Below, in pieces: positions 1 to 9,599 of a DNA stretch of 64,000 bases (positions are counted from its first letter, which is position 1; each line of letters opens with the position of its first letter). A model generated the notes under the pieces. It ran no database searches. It saw nothing but the letters and a program-made list of their open reading frames with translations, and was not told where the DNA came from. Origin of the DNA: Brevundimonas guildfordensis (GTDB lineage: Bacteria > Pseudomonadota > Alphaproteobacteria > Caulobacterales > Caulobacteraceae). The translations under genes and the position numbers were made by a program. The stretch covers positions 62,001 to 126,000 of the forward strand of contig NZ_JACSQU010000001.1 of NCBI RefSeq assembly GCF_014836405.1, given 5' to 3'.

Positions 1-716
1 TCTTTGTCGGGGCGGCTCTGGCCGTCGTCGTGTTCTGGTTGCGCCGGGGTCTGGATGAGACCAACGCCTTCAAGGCGGAAGATACCCGCGCTGCGCCGAA
101 ATCCAGCGCCATGCTGCTGATTCTCAAGCATCCGAAAGAAGCGCTTCTGGTGATGGGGCTGACGGCTGGGGGCACGCTCGCCTTCTATACGTACACGACC
201 TATCTGCAGAAATTCCTGGTCAACACTTCGGGCTTTTCCAAGGACGCAGCCACCCAGATCAGCGCTGCGGCCCTCCTGGTCTTCATGCTGTTGCAGCCAG
301 TTGTCGGGGCCCTGTCGGACCGGATCGGCCGGCGTCCGGTGATGATCGCCTTCGGGGTCATGGGGGTGCTCTTCACGGTGCCGATCATGTCGGCTCTGGC
401 CACGGTGAACAGCGCGCCGGCAGCCTTCGCCCTGGCTCTTGCGGCGCTAGTGATCGTGTCCGGCTACACCGCCATCAACGCCGTGGTGAAGGCCGAACTG
501 TTCCCCGCGCATGTGCGTGCCTTGGGCGTGGCTCTGCCCTACGCCATCGCCAACGCCCTGTTCGGCGGTACGGCCGAGTACGCCGCCTTGTGGTTCAAGT
601 CTCAGAATAACGAGAGCGCCTACTTTTGGTACGTGACGGTCATGATCGGTCTATCGCTCATCGTTTTTGTTTTCATGAGAGATACTAAACATACGAGCAT
701 GATTACTCACGATTGA
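1..716 (+). CDS. MFS transporter, MHS (metabolite:H+ symporter) family, 3' part
   Basis: The reading frame is open from the first base, so the gene starts upstream of the window; about 237 C-terminal residues are visible. They contain several hydrophobic helices and the loop motif DRIGRRPV, which is the typical MFS cytoplasmic loop signature. The last third (TAINAVVKAELFPAHVRALG) resembles the alpha-ketoglutarate/proline permease-like MHS subgroup, which imports organic acids or betaines with protons. The substrate cannot be told from the sequence. An 85-base gap with no clear terminator separates it from the TonB-dependent receptor gene, so co-transcription with the uptake operon downstream is possible. 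Confidence 0.85.
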   Translation, partial: FVGAALAVVVFWLRRGLDETNAFKAEDTRAAPKSSAMLLILKHPKEALLVMGLTAGGTLAFYTYTTYLQKFLVNTSGFSKDAATQISAAALLVFMLLQPVVGALSDRIGRRPVMIAFGVMGVLFTVPIMSALATVNSAPAAFALALAALVIVSGYTAINAVVKAELFPAHVRALGVALPYAIANALFGGTAEYAALWFKSQNNESAYFWYVTVMIGLSLIVFVFMRDTKHTSMITHD

Positions 717-801
717 AATCAGTATTGACGAGCGTAATCACAAAAACCCGGCTGCGCAGCGAGGGGCTGTAACGCAAGTTCGGAGTGGGAGGGACTGAGC
801 G

Positions 802-3339
802 ATGATTAGGGATTTCAGTGAAGTTGGCTTGAAAGCGGCGAGCCTGGCGTCAGCCAGTCTGCTCAGCCTGACGGCGGGGGCGGCGTTCGCGCAGGATCGA
901 GCGCAGCCTGAAACCGCCGAGGCCGCGCGGGTGGACGATATCATCGTCACCGGCGTGCGCGGAGCGCCGCGTACGGCGATCGAGAGCCCGACGCCCATCG
1001 ACGTGTTCAACGCCGAGCAGTTGCAGCAGGGGGCCCAGACCGGCGTGTTCGAGTCGGTGCGTTACCTGGTGCCGTCCTTCAACCTGCCGGCGCGGTCGGG
1101 CGGCGGCAGCTCCACGGTCATCGCTACCGGAGCGCTGCGGGGCCTGAATCCGGATCAGACGCTGGTGCTGGTCAATGGGAAGCGTCGTCACCGCACGGCG
1201 CTGATCAACTCGGTTTCGACGCTCTACAACGGCTCGGTCGGGGTCGACCTGAACATGATCCCGTCCAGCGCCATCGCTCGCGTCGAGGTGCTGCGCGACG
1301 GGGCCGCCGCCCAGTACGGCTCGGACGCCGTGGCCGGCGTCATCAACGTCATGCTGAACTCCAGCGCCCAGGGCGGCAGCATTTCGGTGGCTCATGGCCG
1401 CAACTTCGATCGCAATGACGGCCGCTATGTGAACCTGGACGCTAACCTCGGTCTGGCGCTGGGCGAGGACGGCTTCCTGAACCTGTCGTACAGCTTCATG
1501 GATCGCGGCGCGTCGAACCGGGCGGAGCGCATCGCCGATTCCGTGCGCCTGTATCCGCTGTTGCCCAACGGTTCGCGCGACCCGCGCGAAGCGGTCATCG
1601 ACCGGATGGTGACGACCAACTACGGCACCATGCCTCAGGTCTCCAATGTTTTCGGGGCGAACGCGGCCTATACGGTCAGCAACGAACTCGAGCTCTACGC
1701 CTTCGGCACCTATGGTCAGCGCAAGTCCGACCTGAGCTGGACGTGGCGGCCGCCGACGGACATCACCGTCTTGCCCGAGATCGCGCCGGACGGCCTGCGC
1801 ACCCTGACGGTCATCAAGGACAAGGACTATGAGGCGGTCGCCGGTGCGCGGGGCGCGCTGGGCGGCTGGGATTGGGACCTATCGACGGGCTACGGCACGA
1901 ACGTTTCGGACTGGGAGAACTACAGCCTGAACGCCAGTCTGGGGCCGAGCAGTCCGCGCCATTTCTACATCGGACAGCTGGCTTCGGCCGAGTGGGTCAA
2001 TGCTCTGGATGTGACGCGCGGTTTCACGCTCGAGAACGCGGGCGAGTTGCAGGTGTCCTTCGGCCTGCAGCACCGCTGGGAGAACTACACGATCAAACAG
2101 GGGGACGAGGCGAGCTGGATTCAGGGCGATTACGTCCGCCCGCCGGGCCAGCCCTTCGCGGGTCAGCCCCTGCCTCCCGGCACCCAGTCCACGCCGGGTT
2201 TCCGTCCCGAGGACGAGGCTGACGTCAGCCGCAACAACTATAGCGTCTATGGCGAGCTGGGCTGGAATCCGACCGAGCGGTTCTATCTCGGCGGGGCTGT
2301 GCGCTACGAGAATTTCGACGACTCGGCCGGCGACACCACCATCTACAAGGTCAGCAGCAGGTATGAGTTGAACGACTGGGCCGCTCTGCGCGCTTCGTTC
2401 AACACGGGCTTCCGCGCTCCCAGCCTAGCGCAGCAGGCCTATTCCGCCACCACCAGCCAGTTGCGCGACATCCGGGGCACCGGGGTCGCCGAGTCCCTGC
2501 GGTTGAAGAACTTCCAGGTCAACTCGCCGGAAGCGATCGCCCTGGGCGCCAAGCCGCTTACGCCGGAAATGTCGGAGAACCTGAGCGTGGGCTTCACCTT
2601 GACGCCCTTCTCGAACTTCGTCCTGACGTTTGACGCCTACCAGATCGACGTGGCCGACCGCATCGCCGTCACCACGACCTTCTCGCCGATCGATACGCGC
2701 CTGTCGGCGGACGGGGTGACGACCATCGGCCAGCAGTTGCAAGCCATCATGGTGGCCAACGGCCTGTCGCCGGATGTCAGTGGTCAGTACTACACCAACG
2801 CCATCGACACCCGGACGCGCGGCTTCGACATCGTCGCCACCTACAAATACGGCACGGTCGACTTCGGCGATTTCGATTTCAGCTTCGGCTACAATCAGAA
2901 CGAAACCGAGATCACCGGCATCATCGACAACCCCCCGGAGCTGGCGGCGCTGGGCGATATCGTCATCTTCGACCGCAGCAAGCAGGCGGCGCTGACGGAA
3001 TCCCTGCCGAAATCCAAGATCTCGCTCAACACCGGCTGGGCGCTGGATCGGCTTAGCGCCAACCTGCGTCTGACGCGGTTCGGCGAATACACCACGCGGC
3101 ACTCGTCCAATCCGGCATTGGACAACGACATCGACGCAGCGTGGATCACCGATCTGCAGGTCAACTACGACGTGACGGACGCCGTTCGCGTGACGCTGGG
3201 CGCCAACAACATCTTCAACGTCTACCCGACCAAGATTCAGGAGCCTTCGGCCAACCTGGGCAACGGCATGTACAGCGGGCTTGCGCCGTTCGGCTTTACC
3301 GGCGGATCCTGGTTCGTGCGCGCCGCCTACAAGTGGTGA
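802..3339 (+). CDS. TonB-dependent outer-membrane receptor
   Basis: This 845-residue protein should form a 22-strand outer-membrane barrel that imports a ligand with TonB energy. Residues 1-30 are a signal peptide ending in AFA before QD. A TonB-box-like DDIIVTG follows at about 45-51. The plug domain covers roughly 55-185 and shows the typical segments [10 protein letters not shown] and [17 protein letters not shown]. The rest is alternating beta-barrel sequence ending in an aromatic residue (YKW), as needed for Bam-mediated insertion. The start is ATG after a GGGAGGG-like ribosome site. The ligand is unknown. The genes directly downstream encode a secreted acylase and an FG-GAP protein, which suggests an amide-containing ligand that is imported and then hydrolysed (inference). 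Confidence 0.93.
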   Translation: MIRDFSEVGLKAASLASASLLSLTAGAAFAQDRAQPETAEAARVDDIIVTGVRGAPRTAIESPTPIDVFNAEQLQQGAQTGVFESVRYLVPSFNLPARSGGGSSTVIATGALRGLNPDQTLVLVNGKRRHRTALINSVSTLYNGSVGVDLNMIPSSAIARVEVLRDGAAAQYGSDAVAGVINVMLNSSAQGGSISVAHGRNFDRNDGRYVNLDANLGLALGEDGFLNLSYSFMDRGASNRAERIADSVRLYPLLPNGSRDPREAVIDRMVTTNYGTMPQVSNVFGANAAYTVSNELELYAFGTYGQRKSDLSWTWRPPTDITVLPEIAPDGLRTLTVIKDKDYEAVAGARGALGGWDWDLSTGYGTNVSDWENYSLNASLGPSSPRHFYIGQLASAEWVNALDVTRGFTLENAGELQVSFGLQHRWENYTIKQGDEASWIQGDYVRPPGQPFAGQPLPPGTQSTPGFRPEDEADVSRNNYSVYGELGWNPTERFYLGGAVRYENFDDSAGDTTIYKVSSRYELNDWAALRASFNTGFRAPSLAQQAYSATTSQLRDIRGTGVAESLRLKNFQVNSPEAIALGAKPLTPEMSENLSVGFTLTPFSNFVLTFDAYQIDVADRIAVTTTFSPIDTRLSADGVTTIGQQLQAIMVANGLSPDVSGQYYTNAIDTRTRGFDIVATYKYGTVDFGDFDFSFGYNQNETEITGIIDNPPELAALGDIVIFDRSKQAALTESLPKSKISLNTGWALDRLSANLRLTRFGEYTTRHSSNPALDNDIDAAWITDLQVNYDVTDAVRVTLGANNIFNVYPTKIQEPSANLGNGMYSGLAPFGFTGGSWFVRAAYKW

Positions 3340-3353
3340 TCAAGGGGAACGTC

Positions 3354-3380
3354 CGGAGGCGTCGCGCCGCGACGTCTCCG
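3354..3380 (+). promoter_or_regulatory. Strong hairpin between receptor and acylase genes
   Basis: Bases 3354-3365 pair with 3369-3380 in a 12-bp stem with one G-U pair and a 3-base loop. It sits in the 65-base gap between the receptor stop and the acylase start. No T-run follows, so it is more likely an mRNA-stability or processing element than an intrinsic terminator. Such hairpins can let the receptor be made in excess over the downstream enzymes. The function is inferred; the pairing is directly visible. Confidence 0.5.
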
Positions 3381-3404
3381 GGTCTGGGTGAGAGGGGAAA
3401 ATTC

Positions 3405-5567
3405 ATGCTGAGAGTTCTGCACCGGGCGACATCGGCCCTGGTTATGGCGACGGCGATCGGCCTTGCGCCGAGCGCCGCCTTTGCGCTGGCCGAGCCGACC
3501 TCGACGGCGCAGGCGCCGCTTGCGACCTATAAACCGAGAAGCAATGAGATCCTGTGGGACGGCTACGGCGTCCCCCATGTCTATGGAGTCGACGCGCCGT
3601 CGGTCTTCTACGGCTACGGCTGGGCCCAGGCGCGCAGCCACGGCGACAACATCCTGCGCCTGTATGGAGAAGCGCGGGGCAAGGGGGCCGAATACTGGGG
3701 CGCGGATTACGAACAGACGACCGTCTGGCTGCTGACCAACGGCGTGCCCGAGCGCGCCCAGCAGTGGTATGCGCAGCAGTCGCCTGACTTCCGCGCCAAC
3801 CTCGACGCCTTCGCGGCGGGCATCAACGCCTATGCGCAGCAGAACCTGGACGACATCTCGCCCGAGGTGCGGCAGGTGCTGCCGGTCTCCGGCGCCGACG
3901 TGGTGGCGCACGCCCATCGCCTGATGAACTTCCTTTATGTCGCGTCGCCGGGCCGCACCCTGGGCGAGGGCGACCCGCCGGATCTGGCCGATCAGGGCTC
4001 CAACTCCTGGGCGGTGGCGCCGGGCAAGACGGCCAGTGGGAGCGCCCTGCTGCTGCAGAACCCGCACCTGTCCTGGACGACGGACTACTTCACCTACTAC
4101 GAGGCGCATCTCGTCACGCCGGACTTCGAAATCTATGGCGCGACCCAGATCGGCCTGCCGGTCATCCGCTTCGCCTTCAACCAGCGGATGGGCATCACCA
4201 ACACGGTCAACGGCATGCTGGGGGCCACGAACTATCGGCTGACGCTGCAGGACGACGGCTATCTTTATGACGGTCAGGTGCGGCCGTTCGAGCGGCGTCA
4301 GGCTTCGTATCGCCTGCGTCAGGCGGATGGATCGACGATCGACAAGCCGCTGGAAGTCCGCTCCAGCGTCCATGGCCCGGTCTTCGAGCGCGCGGACGGC
4401 ACGGCCGTCGCCGTTCGGGTCGCCGGCCTGGATCGGCCGGGCATGCTTGAGCAGTATTTCGACATGATCACGGCCGACAGCTTCGATGACTACGAAGCCG
4501 CCATGGCGCGGATGCAGGTGCCGACCTTCAACATCGTCTACGCCGACCGCGAAGGGACCATCAACTACACCTTCAACGGCGTGGCTCCCAAACGGGCCGA
4601 GGGCGACATCGCCTTCTGGCAGGGGCTCGTGCCGGGCGATTCCTCACGTTACCTGTGGACCGAGACGCACCCGCTGGATGACCTGCCGCGCGTCACCAAT
4701 CCGCCAGGCGGCTTCGTTCAGAACTCCAATGATCCGCCGTGGACGCCGACCTGGCCCGTGACCTACACGCCCAAGGACTTTCCCTCCTATCTGGCGCCCC
4801 AGACGCCGCACTCCCTGCGCGCTCAGCAAAGCGTGCGTCTGATGTCCGAGAACGACGACCTGACGCTGGAGCGCTTCATGGCGCTGCAGTTGAACCATCG
4901 GGCCGTCATGGCTGACCGCACCTTGCCGGATCTGATCCCGGCCGCCCTGATCGACCCCGATCCCGAGGTTCAGGCGGCGGCGCGTCTGCTGGCGGCGTGG
5001 GATCGCGAGTTCACCAGCGACAGCCGCGCCGCCCTGCTGTTCGAGGAATGGGCGCGTCTGTTCGCCGGCCAGTCTTTCGCCGGCCAGGCCGGCTTCGCCA
5101 CGCCCTGGTCGCTGGATAAGCCGGTCAGCACGCCTTACGGCGTCCGCGATCCCAAGGCCGCCGTCGATCAATTGCGGACCGCTATCGCCAACACCAAGCG
5201 CAAATACGGCGCGATCGACCGGTCGTTCGGCGACGCCTCACGCATGATCCTGAACGACGTGAATGTTCCGGGCGCCGCCGGCTACGGCAACCTGGGTTCC
5301 TTCCGGGTCTTCACCTGGTCCGATCCTGACGAAAACGGGATTCGCACGCCCAACCACGGCGAGACATGGGTGGCGATGATCGAGTTCTCCACGCCGGTGC
5401 GAGCCTATGGCCTGATGAGCTACGGCAACTCGCGCCAGCCCGGCACGGCGCACTACAGCGATCAGATTGAGCGTGTGTCGAAGGCCGATTTCCGCGAGCT
5501 GTTGCTGCGGCGAGAGCAGGTCGAGGCCGCCGTCCAGGAACGCACGCCCTTCAACTTCAAGCCATGA
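3405..5567 (+). CDS. Secreted penicillin-acylase-family N-terminal nucleophile hydrolase
   Basis: This 720-residue amidase belongs to the penicillin G acylase / AHL acylase / aculeacin acylase superfamily, whose members hydrolyse amide bonds to acyl groups in the periplasm. The start at 3405 follows GAGAGGGG and opens a signal peptide (about residues 1-28); the frame is open further upstream but would overlap the receptor gene. The autoprocessing site is visible as GSNSW, with Ser199 the expected nucleophile after cleavage. The N-terminal small-subunit segment carries the family pattern [10 protein letters not shown] and the long beta-subunit follows. Size and layout match the family. The acyl substrate cannot be read from sequence; penicillins, acyl-homoserine lactones and acylated peptides are all hydrolysed by relatives. 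It lies in one operon with the receptor and overlaps the next gene. Confidence 0.9.
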   Translation: MLRVLHRATSALVMATAIGLAPSAAFALAEPTSTAQAPLATYKPRSNEILWDGYGVPHVYGVDAPSVFYGYGWAQARSHGDNILRLYGEARGKGAEYWGADYEQTTVWLLTNGVPERAQQWYAQQSPDFRANLDAFAAGINAYAQQNLDDISPEVRQVLPVSGADVVAHAHRLMNFLYVASPGRTLGEGDPPDLADQGSNSWAVAPGKTASGSALLLQNPHLSWTTDYFTYYEAHLVTPDFEIYGATQIGLPVIRFAFNQRMGITNTVNGMLGATNYRLTLQDDGYLYDGQVRPFERRQASYRLRQADGSTIDKPLEVRSSVHGPVFERADGTAVAVRVAGLDRPGMLEQYFDMITADSFDDYEAAMARMQVPTFNIVYADREGTINYTFNGVAPKRAEGDIAFWQGLVPGDSSRYLWTETHPLDDLPRVTNPPGGFVQNSNDPPWTPTWPVTYTPKDFPSYLAPQTPHSLRAQQSVRLMSENDDLTLERFMALQLNHRAVMADRTLPDLIPAALIDPDPEVQAAARLLAAWDREFTSDSRAALLFEEWARLFAGQSFAGQAGFATPWSLDKPVSTPYGVRDPKAAVDQLRTAIANTKRKYGAIDRSFGDASRMILNDVNVPGAAGYGNLGSFRVFTWSDPDENGIRTPNHGETWVAMIEFSTPVRAYGLMSYGNSRQPGTAHYSDQIERVSKADFRELLLRREQVEAAVQERTPFNFKP

Positions 5568-7090
5568 AAGGCCTGACCATGACACGACGGATCGGATATT
5601 CGGCGAGCGCGGCGTCATTGGCGCTGATGGTCGCCGCCTCTGGCGCGGTTGCAGGCGAGCCGGCCTTCACGGCGGTTCAGGTCGAGGGTTTTTCGGTCGC
5701 AGGCGCTCTGTCGAACGCCTGGGCCGACTTCGACAACGATGGCGACCTGGACCTCGCTGTTTCCTGGAAGAGCGGTGAAGTCCGTCTGTATCGCAACGAC
5801 GGCGGAACCTTCGTCAACATCGGCCCGGAGATGGGCCTGCCCACCTCGGGCATCGAGATCCGCGGGCTGAGCTGGGGCGACTTCGACGGTGACGGCTTCG
5901 TCGACCTGATGGGCGGATCGAACGTGATGGGCGACCGCGCGGCCAATCGCTCCTTTGTCTGGCGCAACGAAGGCGGACTGCGTTTTACAGAGCGGGCCGA
6001 GGCGCTGGGTCTTCTCGTTCCGGGGCGGATGAGCCGTCAGGCCAACTGGATCGACTACGACAATGACGGCGCGCTGGACTTCTATGCGGCGGACCGCGCA
6101 GGGTCGAACCAGCTCTTCCGCAATCAGGACGGCCGTTTTGTTCCGGTGATGGGGGCGGGCGGCGTCAACGACGTTCGCGCCACCGTCGGCGCCTGTTGGC
6201 TGGACTATGACCGCGACGGCGACCTGGACCTGTTCCTGGCCAACCAGTCCGGCGCCACCGACGCCCTGTGGCGCAATGACGGGGGAAGCTTCGTCGATGT
6301 GGCGCCGGCCCTCGGCATGGATCAGGCCGGGCGGGATCGCAGCACGGGCGGCGTCGGCTGCGCGGTCGGCGACTATGACAACGACGGGAACCTCGACATC
6401 TTTGTCGCTGTCTATGGCGCGGACCTGCTGTACCGCAATAACGGCGACGGGACGTTTTCCGAAGTCGCGGCCCAGGCTGGGCTGGGTCATGGCGGCCACG
6501 CCGTTGCGGCGGCCTGGGGCGATTATGACAATGATGGCTGGCTGGACCTCTTCGTCACCCATTATGAAGGCGAGCCGGGCAAGCAGATTCCGGTCAATCT
6601 GCTGTATCGCAATCTAGGCGACGGGCGGTTTGAACAGGTTCTGACCCGCGAGAGCCTGTTGAACGCCGGCGATCACGGCGTCGAATGGATCGACTACGAC
6701 AACGACGGCGCGTTGGACCTGTCTCTGACCGACGGATACGGCGACGAGGGCGGCCACTTCCTTTTCCATAATGAACTGGCCGAGCCGGCCCGCTCTCGCA
6801 GCCTCAGCGTTCTGGTGCTGGACGACGGCGGCCGCGTCCCGCCTGGAGCGGAAGTGAGGCTGTTTGATAGCGAGGGCAGGATTCTGGGAACCCGCCTGGT
6901 ATCGACAGGCGGCGGCTATAACGCCCAAAGCGCCGGTCCCGTGCATTTCGGCCTGGCCAGGATGCAGCCGGTTCGGGTCGAGGTCAGCTATATGGGCGGC
7001 CAGCGCGTAGTGCTCGAAGATGTCGATCCTCGAACGTTTGCGCGGCAGCGACTGGTCGTGACGCCGGCCGGCCTGCAGGAGAAGCCGTAG
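5564..7090 (+). CDS. Secreted FG-GAP/VCBS repeat protein, CRTAC1 family
   Basis: This 508-residue exported protein begins in an ATGA overlap with the acylase stop, so the two are translationally coupled; a second ATG at 5579 is an alternative start. A signal peptide ends near residue 30 (AVAGEP). Seven DxDxDG calcium loops of the type DYDNDG or DFDNDG recur through the protein, each with the FG-GAP beta-propeller blade pattern (for example [12 protein letters not shown] and [12 protein letters not shown]). The C-terminal 90 residues match the ASPIC/UnbV domain (GAEVRLF ... GGGYNAQS). Relatives are extracellular or surface calcium-binding proteins without known catalysis. Its strict coupling to the acylase suggests a surface binding partner for the same substrate (inference). 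Confidence 0.88.
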   Translation: MKGLTMTRRIGYSASAASLALMVAASGAVAGEPAFTAVQVEGFSVAGALSNAWADFDNDGDLDLAVSWKSGEVRLYRNDGGTFVNIGPEMGLPTSGIEIRGLSWGDFDGDGFVDLMGGSNVMGDRAANRSFVWRNEGGLRFTERAEALGLLVPGRMSRQANWIDYDNDGALDFYAADRAGSNQLFRNQDGRFVPVMGAGGVNDVRATVGACWLDYDRDGDLDLFLANQSGATDALWRNDGGSFVDVAPALGMDQAGRDRSTGGVGCAVGDYDNDGNLDIFVAVYGADLLYRNNGDGTFSEVAAQAGLGHGGHAVAAAWGDYDNDGWLDLFVTHYEGEPGKQIPVNLLYRNLGDGRFEQVLTRESLLNAGDHGVEWIDYDNDGALDLSLTDGYGDEGGHFLFHNELAEPARSRSLSVLVLDDGGRVPPGAEVRLFDSEGRILGTRLVSTGGGYNAQSAGPVHFGLARMQPVRVEVSYMGGQRVVLEDVDPRTFARQRLVVTPAGLQEKP

Positions 7091-7131
7091 GCGGAAGGTG
7101 AGACCGGTTTCACGCGAAGCGGATCGGCTTC

Positions 7132-7728
7132 CTATACGTCTGCGTCGTCGATCTGCGCGTGACGGAAGCAGGTCGTCTGGTGATCGTTCACCATGCCGAC
7201 CGCCTGCATGAAGGCGTAGGTGATGACCGGGCCGCAAAACTTGAACCCGCGCGCCTTCAAAGCCTTGGCCATGGCGACGCTTTCGGCGGTTTGGGTCGGA
7301 GCGTCGCGGAACTCGCTCCATTGGTTCACCCGCGGCTGGCCGCCGACGAAGGACCAGAGCCAGGCCGAAAAGTCCTCGCCGTTGTCGCGCATGTCCAGCC
7401 AGATGCGGGCGCCATTGATGGCGGCGTCGACCTTGGCGCTTGAGCGGATGATGCGCGGGTCGGCCAGCAGGCGCGCGCGGTCGGCCTCGCCATAGCGGGC
7501 GACGATCTCGGGATCGAAGCCGTCGAATGCCTCGCGCATCCCCTCGCGCTTTCTCAGGATGGTGATCCAGGCCAGCCCGGCCTGAAAGCCGTCCAGCACC
7601 AGCTTCTCCCACAGGGCGCGAGGATCGTACTCGGGCACGCCCCATTCCTCGTCATGGTAGGCGATGTAGAGCGGGTCGGTCGTCCCGCACCAGCCGCAGC
7701 GCCCTTCAGCCTTTTCGGATTCGGTCAT
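7132..7728 (-). CDS. tag: DNA-3-methyladenine glycosylase I
   Basis: This 198-residue enzyme removes 3-methyladenine from alkylated DNA as the first step of base-excision repair. The N-terminal CGWCGTTDPLYIAYHDEEWG is the classic Tag signature with zinc-binding cysteines. The substrate-pocket segment FQAGLAWITILRKRE and the C-terminal FCGPVITYAFMQAVGMVNDH with the later Cys-x-x-His zinc ligands are all present. Length matches the family (about 190 residues). I chose the ATG at 7728 because it directly precedes the conserved domain. The gene faces the FG-GAP gene tail to tail. Confidence 0.95.
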   Translation of the reverse strand: MTESEKAEGRCGWCGTTDPLYIAYHDEEWGVPEYDPRALWEKLVLDGFQAGLAWITILRKREGMREAFDGFDPEIVARYGEADRARLLADPRIIRSSAKVDAAINGARIWLDMRDNGEDFSAWLWSFVGGQPRVNQWSEFRDAPTQTAESVAMAKALKARGFKFCGPVITYAFMQAVGMVNDHQTTCFRHAQIDDADV

Positions 7729-7766
7729 GGCGCGATGTTGCTGGAATGTTCTGGAGGCGCAAGCGA

Positions 7767-7792
7767 AAAGGCCCGGCGTTTCCGCCGGGCCC
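7767..7792 (-). terminator. Intrinsic terminator of the traB-like gene
   Basis: A GCCCGGCG/CGCCGGGC stem with a 4-base loop is followed on the minus strand by a short T-run (TTTT). It lies just after the stop of the TraB/GumN gene and before tag, which fits termination of the upstream minus-strand gene. Confidence 0.75.
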
Positions 7793-7814
7793 TCATGGGA
7801 TGTTGCAGGGCGTT

Positions 7815-8786
7815 TTACAGCCGCTCGACCGTGAAACCCCGGGCCGTCAGCATGTCGATGACGCTGTCCTGATCCATCAGGTGGGCGGCGCCGACGGCGA
7901 CGAAGGCCGTCCCCGAGCCCTGCATCATCGTCTCGATCTGGTTGGTCCAGTCGGTGTTGCGCTCGATCAGGGCGGCGCGGTGAATTTCCTCGTGAATGTC
8001 GCGGGTGTTGATGCGGTTGAGGCGGCCTGCCTCTGCGGCGTCGCCCTTCAGCCAGGCGGCGACGGTCTCGTCCAGGTTGGCGACGATGCCGTCGGCGTTG
8101 CGGACATAGTTGTTCAGATAGGCGACCTGCGCCTCTTCGCTCATGCCGGCGATGAGGCGGACCTGAATGTCGGCGGTCTCGAAGCCGCGCAGCGTCTTGC
8201 CGTCGGCCCTGGCCCGGTCCATCAGCACCTTGTCGACGCCCGCTTCGGGCCGATAGCCGGCTTCGGTCGGACCCGACATGGCGATCATGAAGGCGGCCAG
8301 CCACGGGCGATAGGGATCCAGCGCCGCGCCCGATGCGCCGTTGGCCTGGGCGACCTTGTCGAAGGCGGCGAAGTCGTCGGGCGACAGGATCGATGACAAG
8401 GGGCGGGAGGGGTCGACGCCGTGCTGCTGGATCACCGGCATGACCACGGCTTGATCGTCCTGATCGGCGATCTCGACCCAGATGTCAGAGGCGCTGGCGA
8501 AGGCGGCGTCGACCTTGTCCGATCCCCAGGCCGTGCCGGGACGCAGCACGTGAACCGTGCCGAACAGATAGACGGTGGAGTCCGCGTCCCTCACCACCCA
8601 CAGCGGCGGGCCGGCGCCCTCGGCGCGGGGGATGGGTGCGACGGCCGGGGCGGGCGCAGTCTGTTCGGCGTGAGCGGCGCCGGGCGCGGCGGCGAGGGCG
8701 GCGGAGGCGGCCAGGGCGGCCAGCAGCCCGGCGGCGAAGCGCGAGACACAGTTGGCCGACTGGCCCATGCGGTGTGCGAGGGTCAT
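7815..8786 (-). CDS. TraB/GumN family protein
   Basis: This 323-residue exported protein has a signal peptide ending about residue 40 (AHAEQ). The mature part shows the two GxxH-type motifs of the TraB/PrgY/GumN superfamily: FGTVHVL near residue 76 and GAAHL near residue 300. This fold is related to Tiki metalloproteases and is often annotated as a polysaccharide biosynthesis GumN protein, although the bacterial function is not established. It stands alone between the XRE regulator pair and tag, with its own terminator. I am sure of the family and not of the role. Confidence 0.88.
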   Translation of the reverse strand: MTLAHRMGQSANCVSRFAAGLLAALAASAALAAAPGAAHAEQTAPAPAVAPIPRAEGAGPPLWVVRDADSTVYLFGTVHVLRPGTAWGSDKVDAAFASASDIWVEIADQDDQAVVMPVIQQHGVDPSRPLSSILSPDDFAAFDKVAQANGASGAALDPYRPWLAAFMIAMSGPTEAGYRPEAGVDKVLMDRARADGKTLRGFETADIQVRLIAGMSEEAQVAYLNNYVRNADGIVANLDETVAAWLKGDAAEAGRLNRINTRDIHEEIHRAALIERNTDWTNQIETMMQGSGTAFVAVGAAHLMDQDSVIDMLTARGFTVERL

Positions 8787-8833
8787 TGCAAAGTCCTTGA
8801 ATGTTATGGGTTTAGGTTGGCTGTAGAGACAGG

Positions 8834-9034
8834 TCAGGCGATGAAGATGGCTTCGATCGGCTGGCCAAAGAGGCGCGAGATGCGGAAGGCGAGGGGTAGG
8901 GAAGGGTCGTAACGCCCCTTCTCCAGCGCCTGGACGGTCTGGCGTGAGACGCCCAGGCGCTCGGCCAGATCGGCCTGGGTCCAGTCGCGCTCGGCGCGGA
9001 AGACCTTCAGACGGTTGACGAAGATGCTGGTCAT
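8834..9034 (-). CDS. Small XRE-family transcriptional regulator
   Basis: This 66-residue protein is essentially one helix-turn-helix domain. The segment DWTQADLAERLGVSRQTVQ is the canonical Cro/C1 HTH, and the tail EKGRYDPSLPLAFRISRLF is the usual YozG/HTH_3 short form. Its ATG overlaps the stop of the membrane protein upstream (ATGA), so the two are translated together. Regulator/membrane pairs of this design are usually autoregulated; a short TGTC/GACA palindrome in front of the operon may be its operator (inference). Confidence 0.92.
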   Translation of the reverse strand: MTSIFVNRLKVFRAERDWTQADLAERLGVSRQTVQALEKGRYDPSLPLAFRISRLFGQPIEAIFIA

Positions 9035-9489
9035 CGACGGGCGATCCACCAGGCGCACCAGGCGATGCCGTAGCCGACGGCCTGAGCTGCGAAGGCGGCG
9101 GCGACGCCCAGGGCGATCAGGGCGGCGTCGGTGTGCGGCACAGCGGCCGGCAGCAGGTTCACGCCGGAAAAGGCGGCGATCACGACGGCCGCGCCGCCGA
9201 CGAAGAATCCCAGGTTGCCGCCCCACCACCAGGCCCATTTGTGAGCCTCTTTGGCGGCTTCATCCAGGCTCCGCCACCAGTACAGGGTGTGCAGAACGCC
9301 GAAGACGGTCAAGCTGGCGGCGAGGACGACGACACCGATCGATGGCGCGCGGCCCCAGGCTTCAGGCCAGAACGGCGTGGCGGCTGTGGCGCCGACCCCG
9401 ACCACGGTCAGGGCGCACAGGACGACGGTCAGGTCCTCCATCGACTTCTTGCTAGCGGCGGCCTTGGTTGCGGCGATTTGGTTATTCAT
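9031..9489 (-). CDS. Four-helix membrane protein, partner of XRE regulator
   Basis: This 152-residue inner-membrane protein of unknown function has four predicted transmembrane helices (about 19-40, 48-68, 92-113 and 120-145). The loop between helices 2 and 3 is rich in Trp and charged residues. It resembles small membrane proteins commonly encoded before YozG-like HTH regulators. It shares the last four bases with the regulator gene. No catalytic motif is visible. Confidence 0.8.
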   Translation of the reverse strand: MNNQIAATKAAASKKSMEDLTVVLCALTVVGVGATAATPFWPEAWGRAPSIGVVVLAASLTVFGVLHTLYWWRSLDEAAKEAHKWAWWWGGNLGFFVGGAAVVIAAFSGVNLLPAAVPHTDAALIALGVAAAFAAQAVGYGIAWCAWWIARR

Positions 9490-9501
9490 GACAAGCTCCC
9501 C

Positions 9502-9550
9502 TGTCGTGGTGACAAGTGAGCTTTACCGCCGGGGCTCGGTTTCCGTCAAG
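9502..9550 (-). promoter_or_regulatory. Promoter and candidate operator of the membrane protein/XRE operon
   Basis: On the minus strand a TTGACG -35 hexamer (9544-9549) is followed at 17-18 bases by GTAAAG/TAAAGC as a weak -10. Downstream of it lies TGTC-N5-GACA (9502-9514), and further TGTC half-sites occur near 9490 and 9574. A repressor bound there could block transcription. The hexamers are visible; the regulator assignment is a guess from context. Confidence 0.4.
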
Positions 9551-9599
9551 TGCCTTTTACATAACGACAAGCATATTTTCCGTTTTGACGCGTCTGACG

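Noticed and set aside
3141..3404. Longer start for the acylase gene at 3141
   Set aside because: The extension overlaps the receptor gene by 199 bases and gives a non-signal Arg-rich sequence; the ATG at 3405 with a ribosome site and signal peptide is better.
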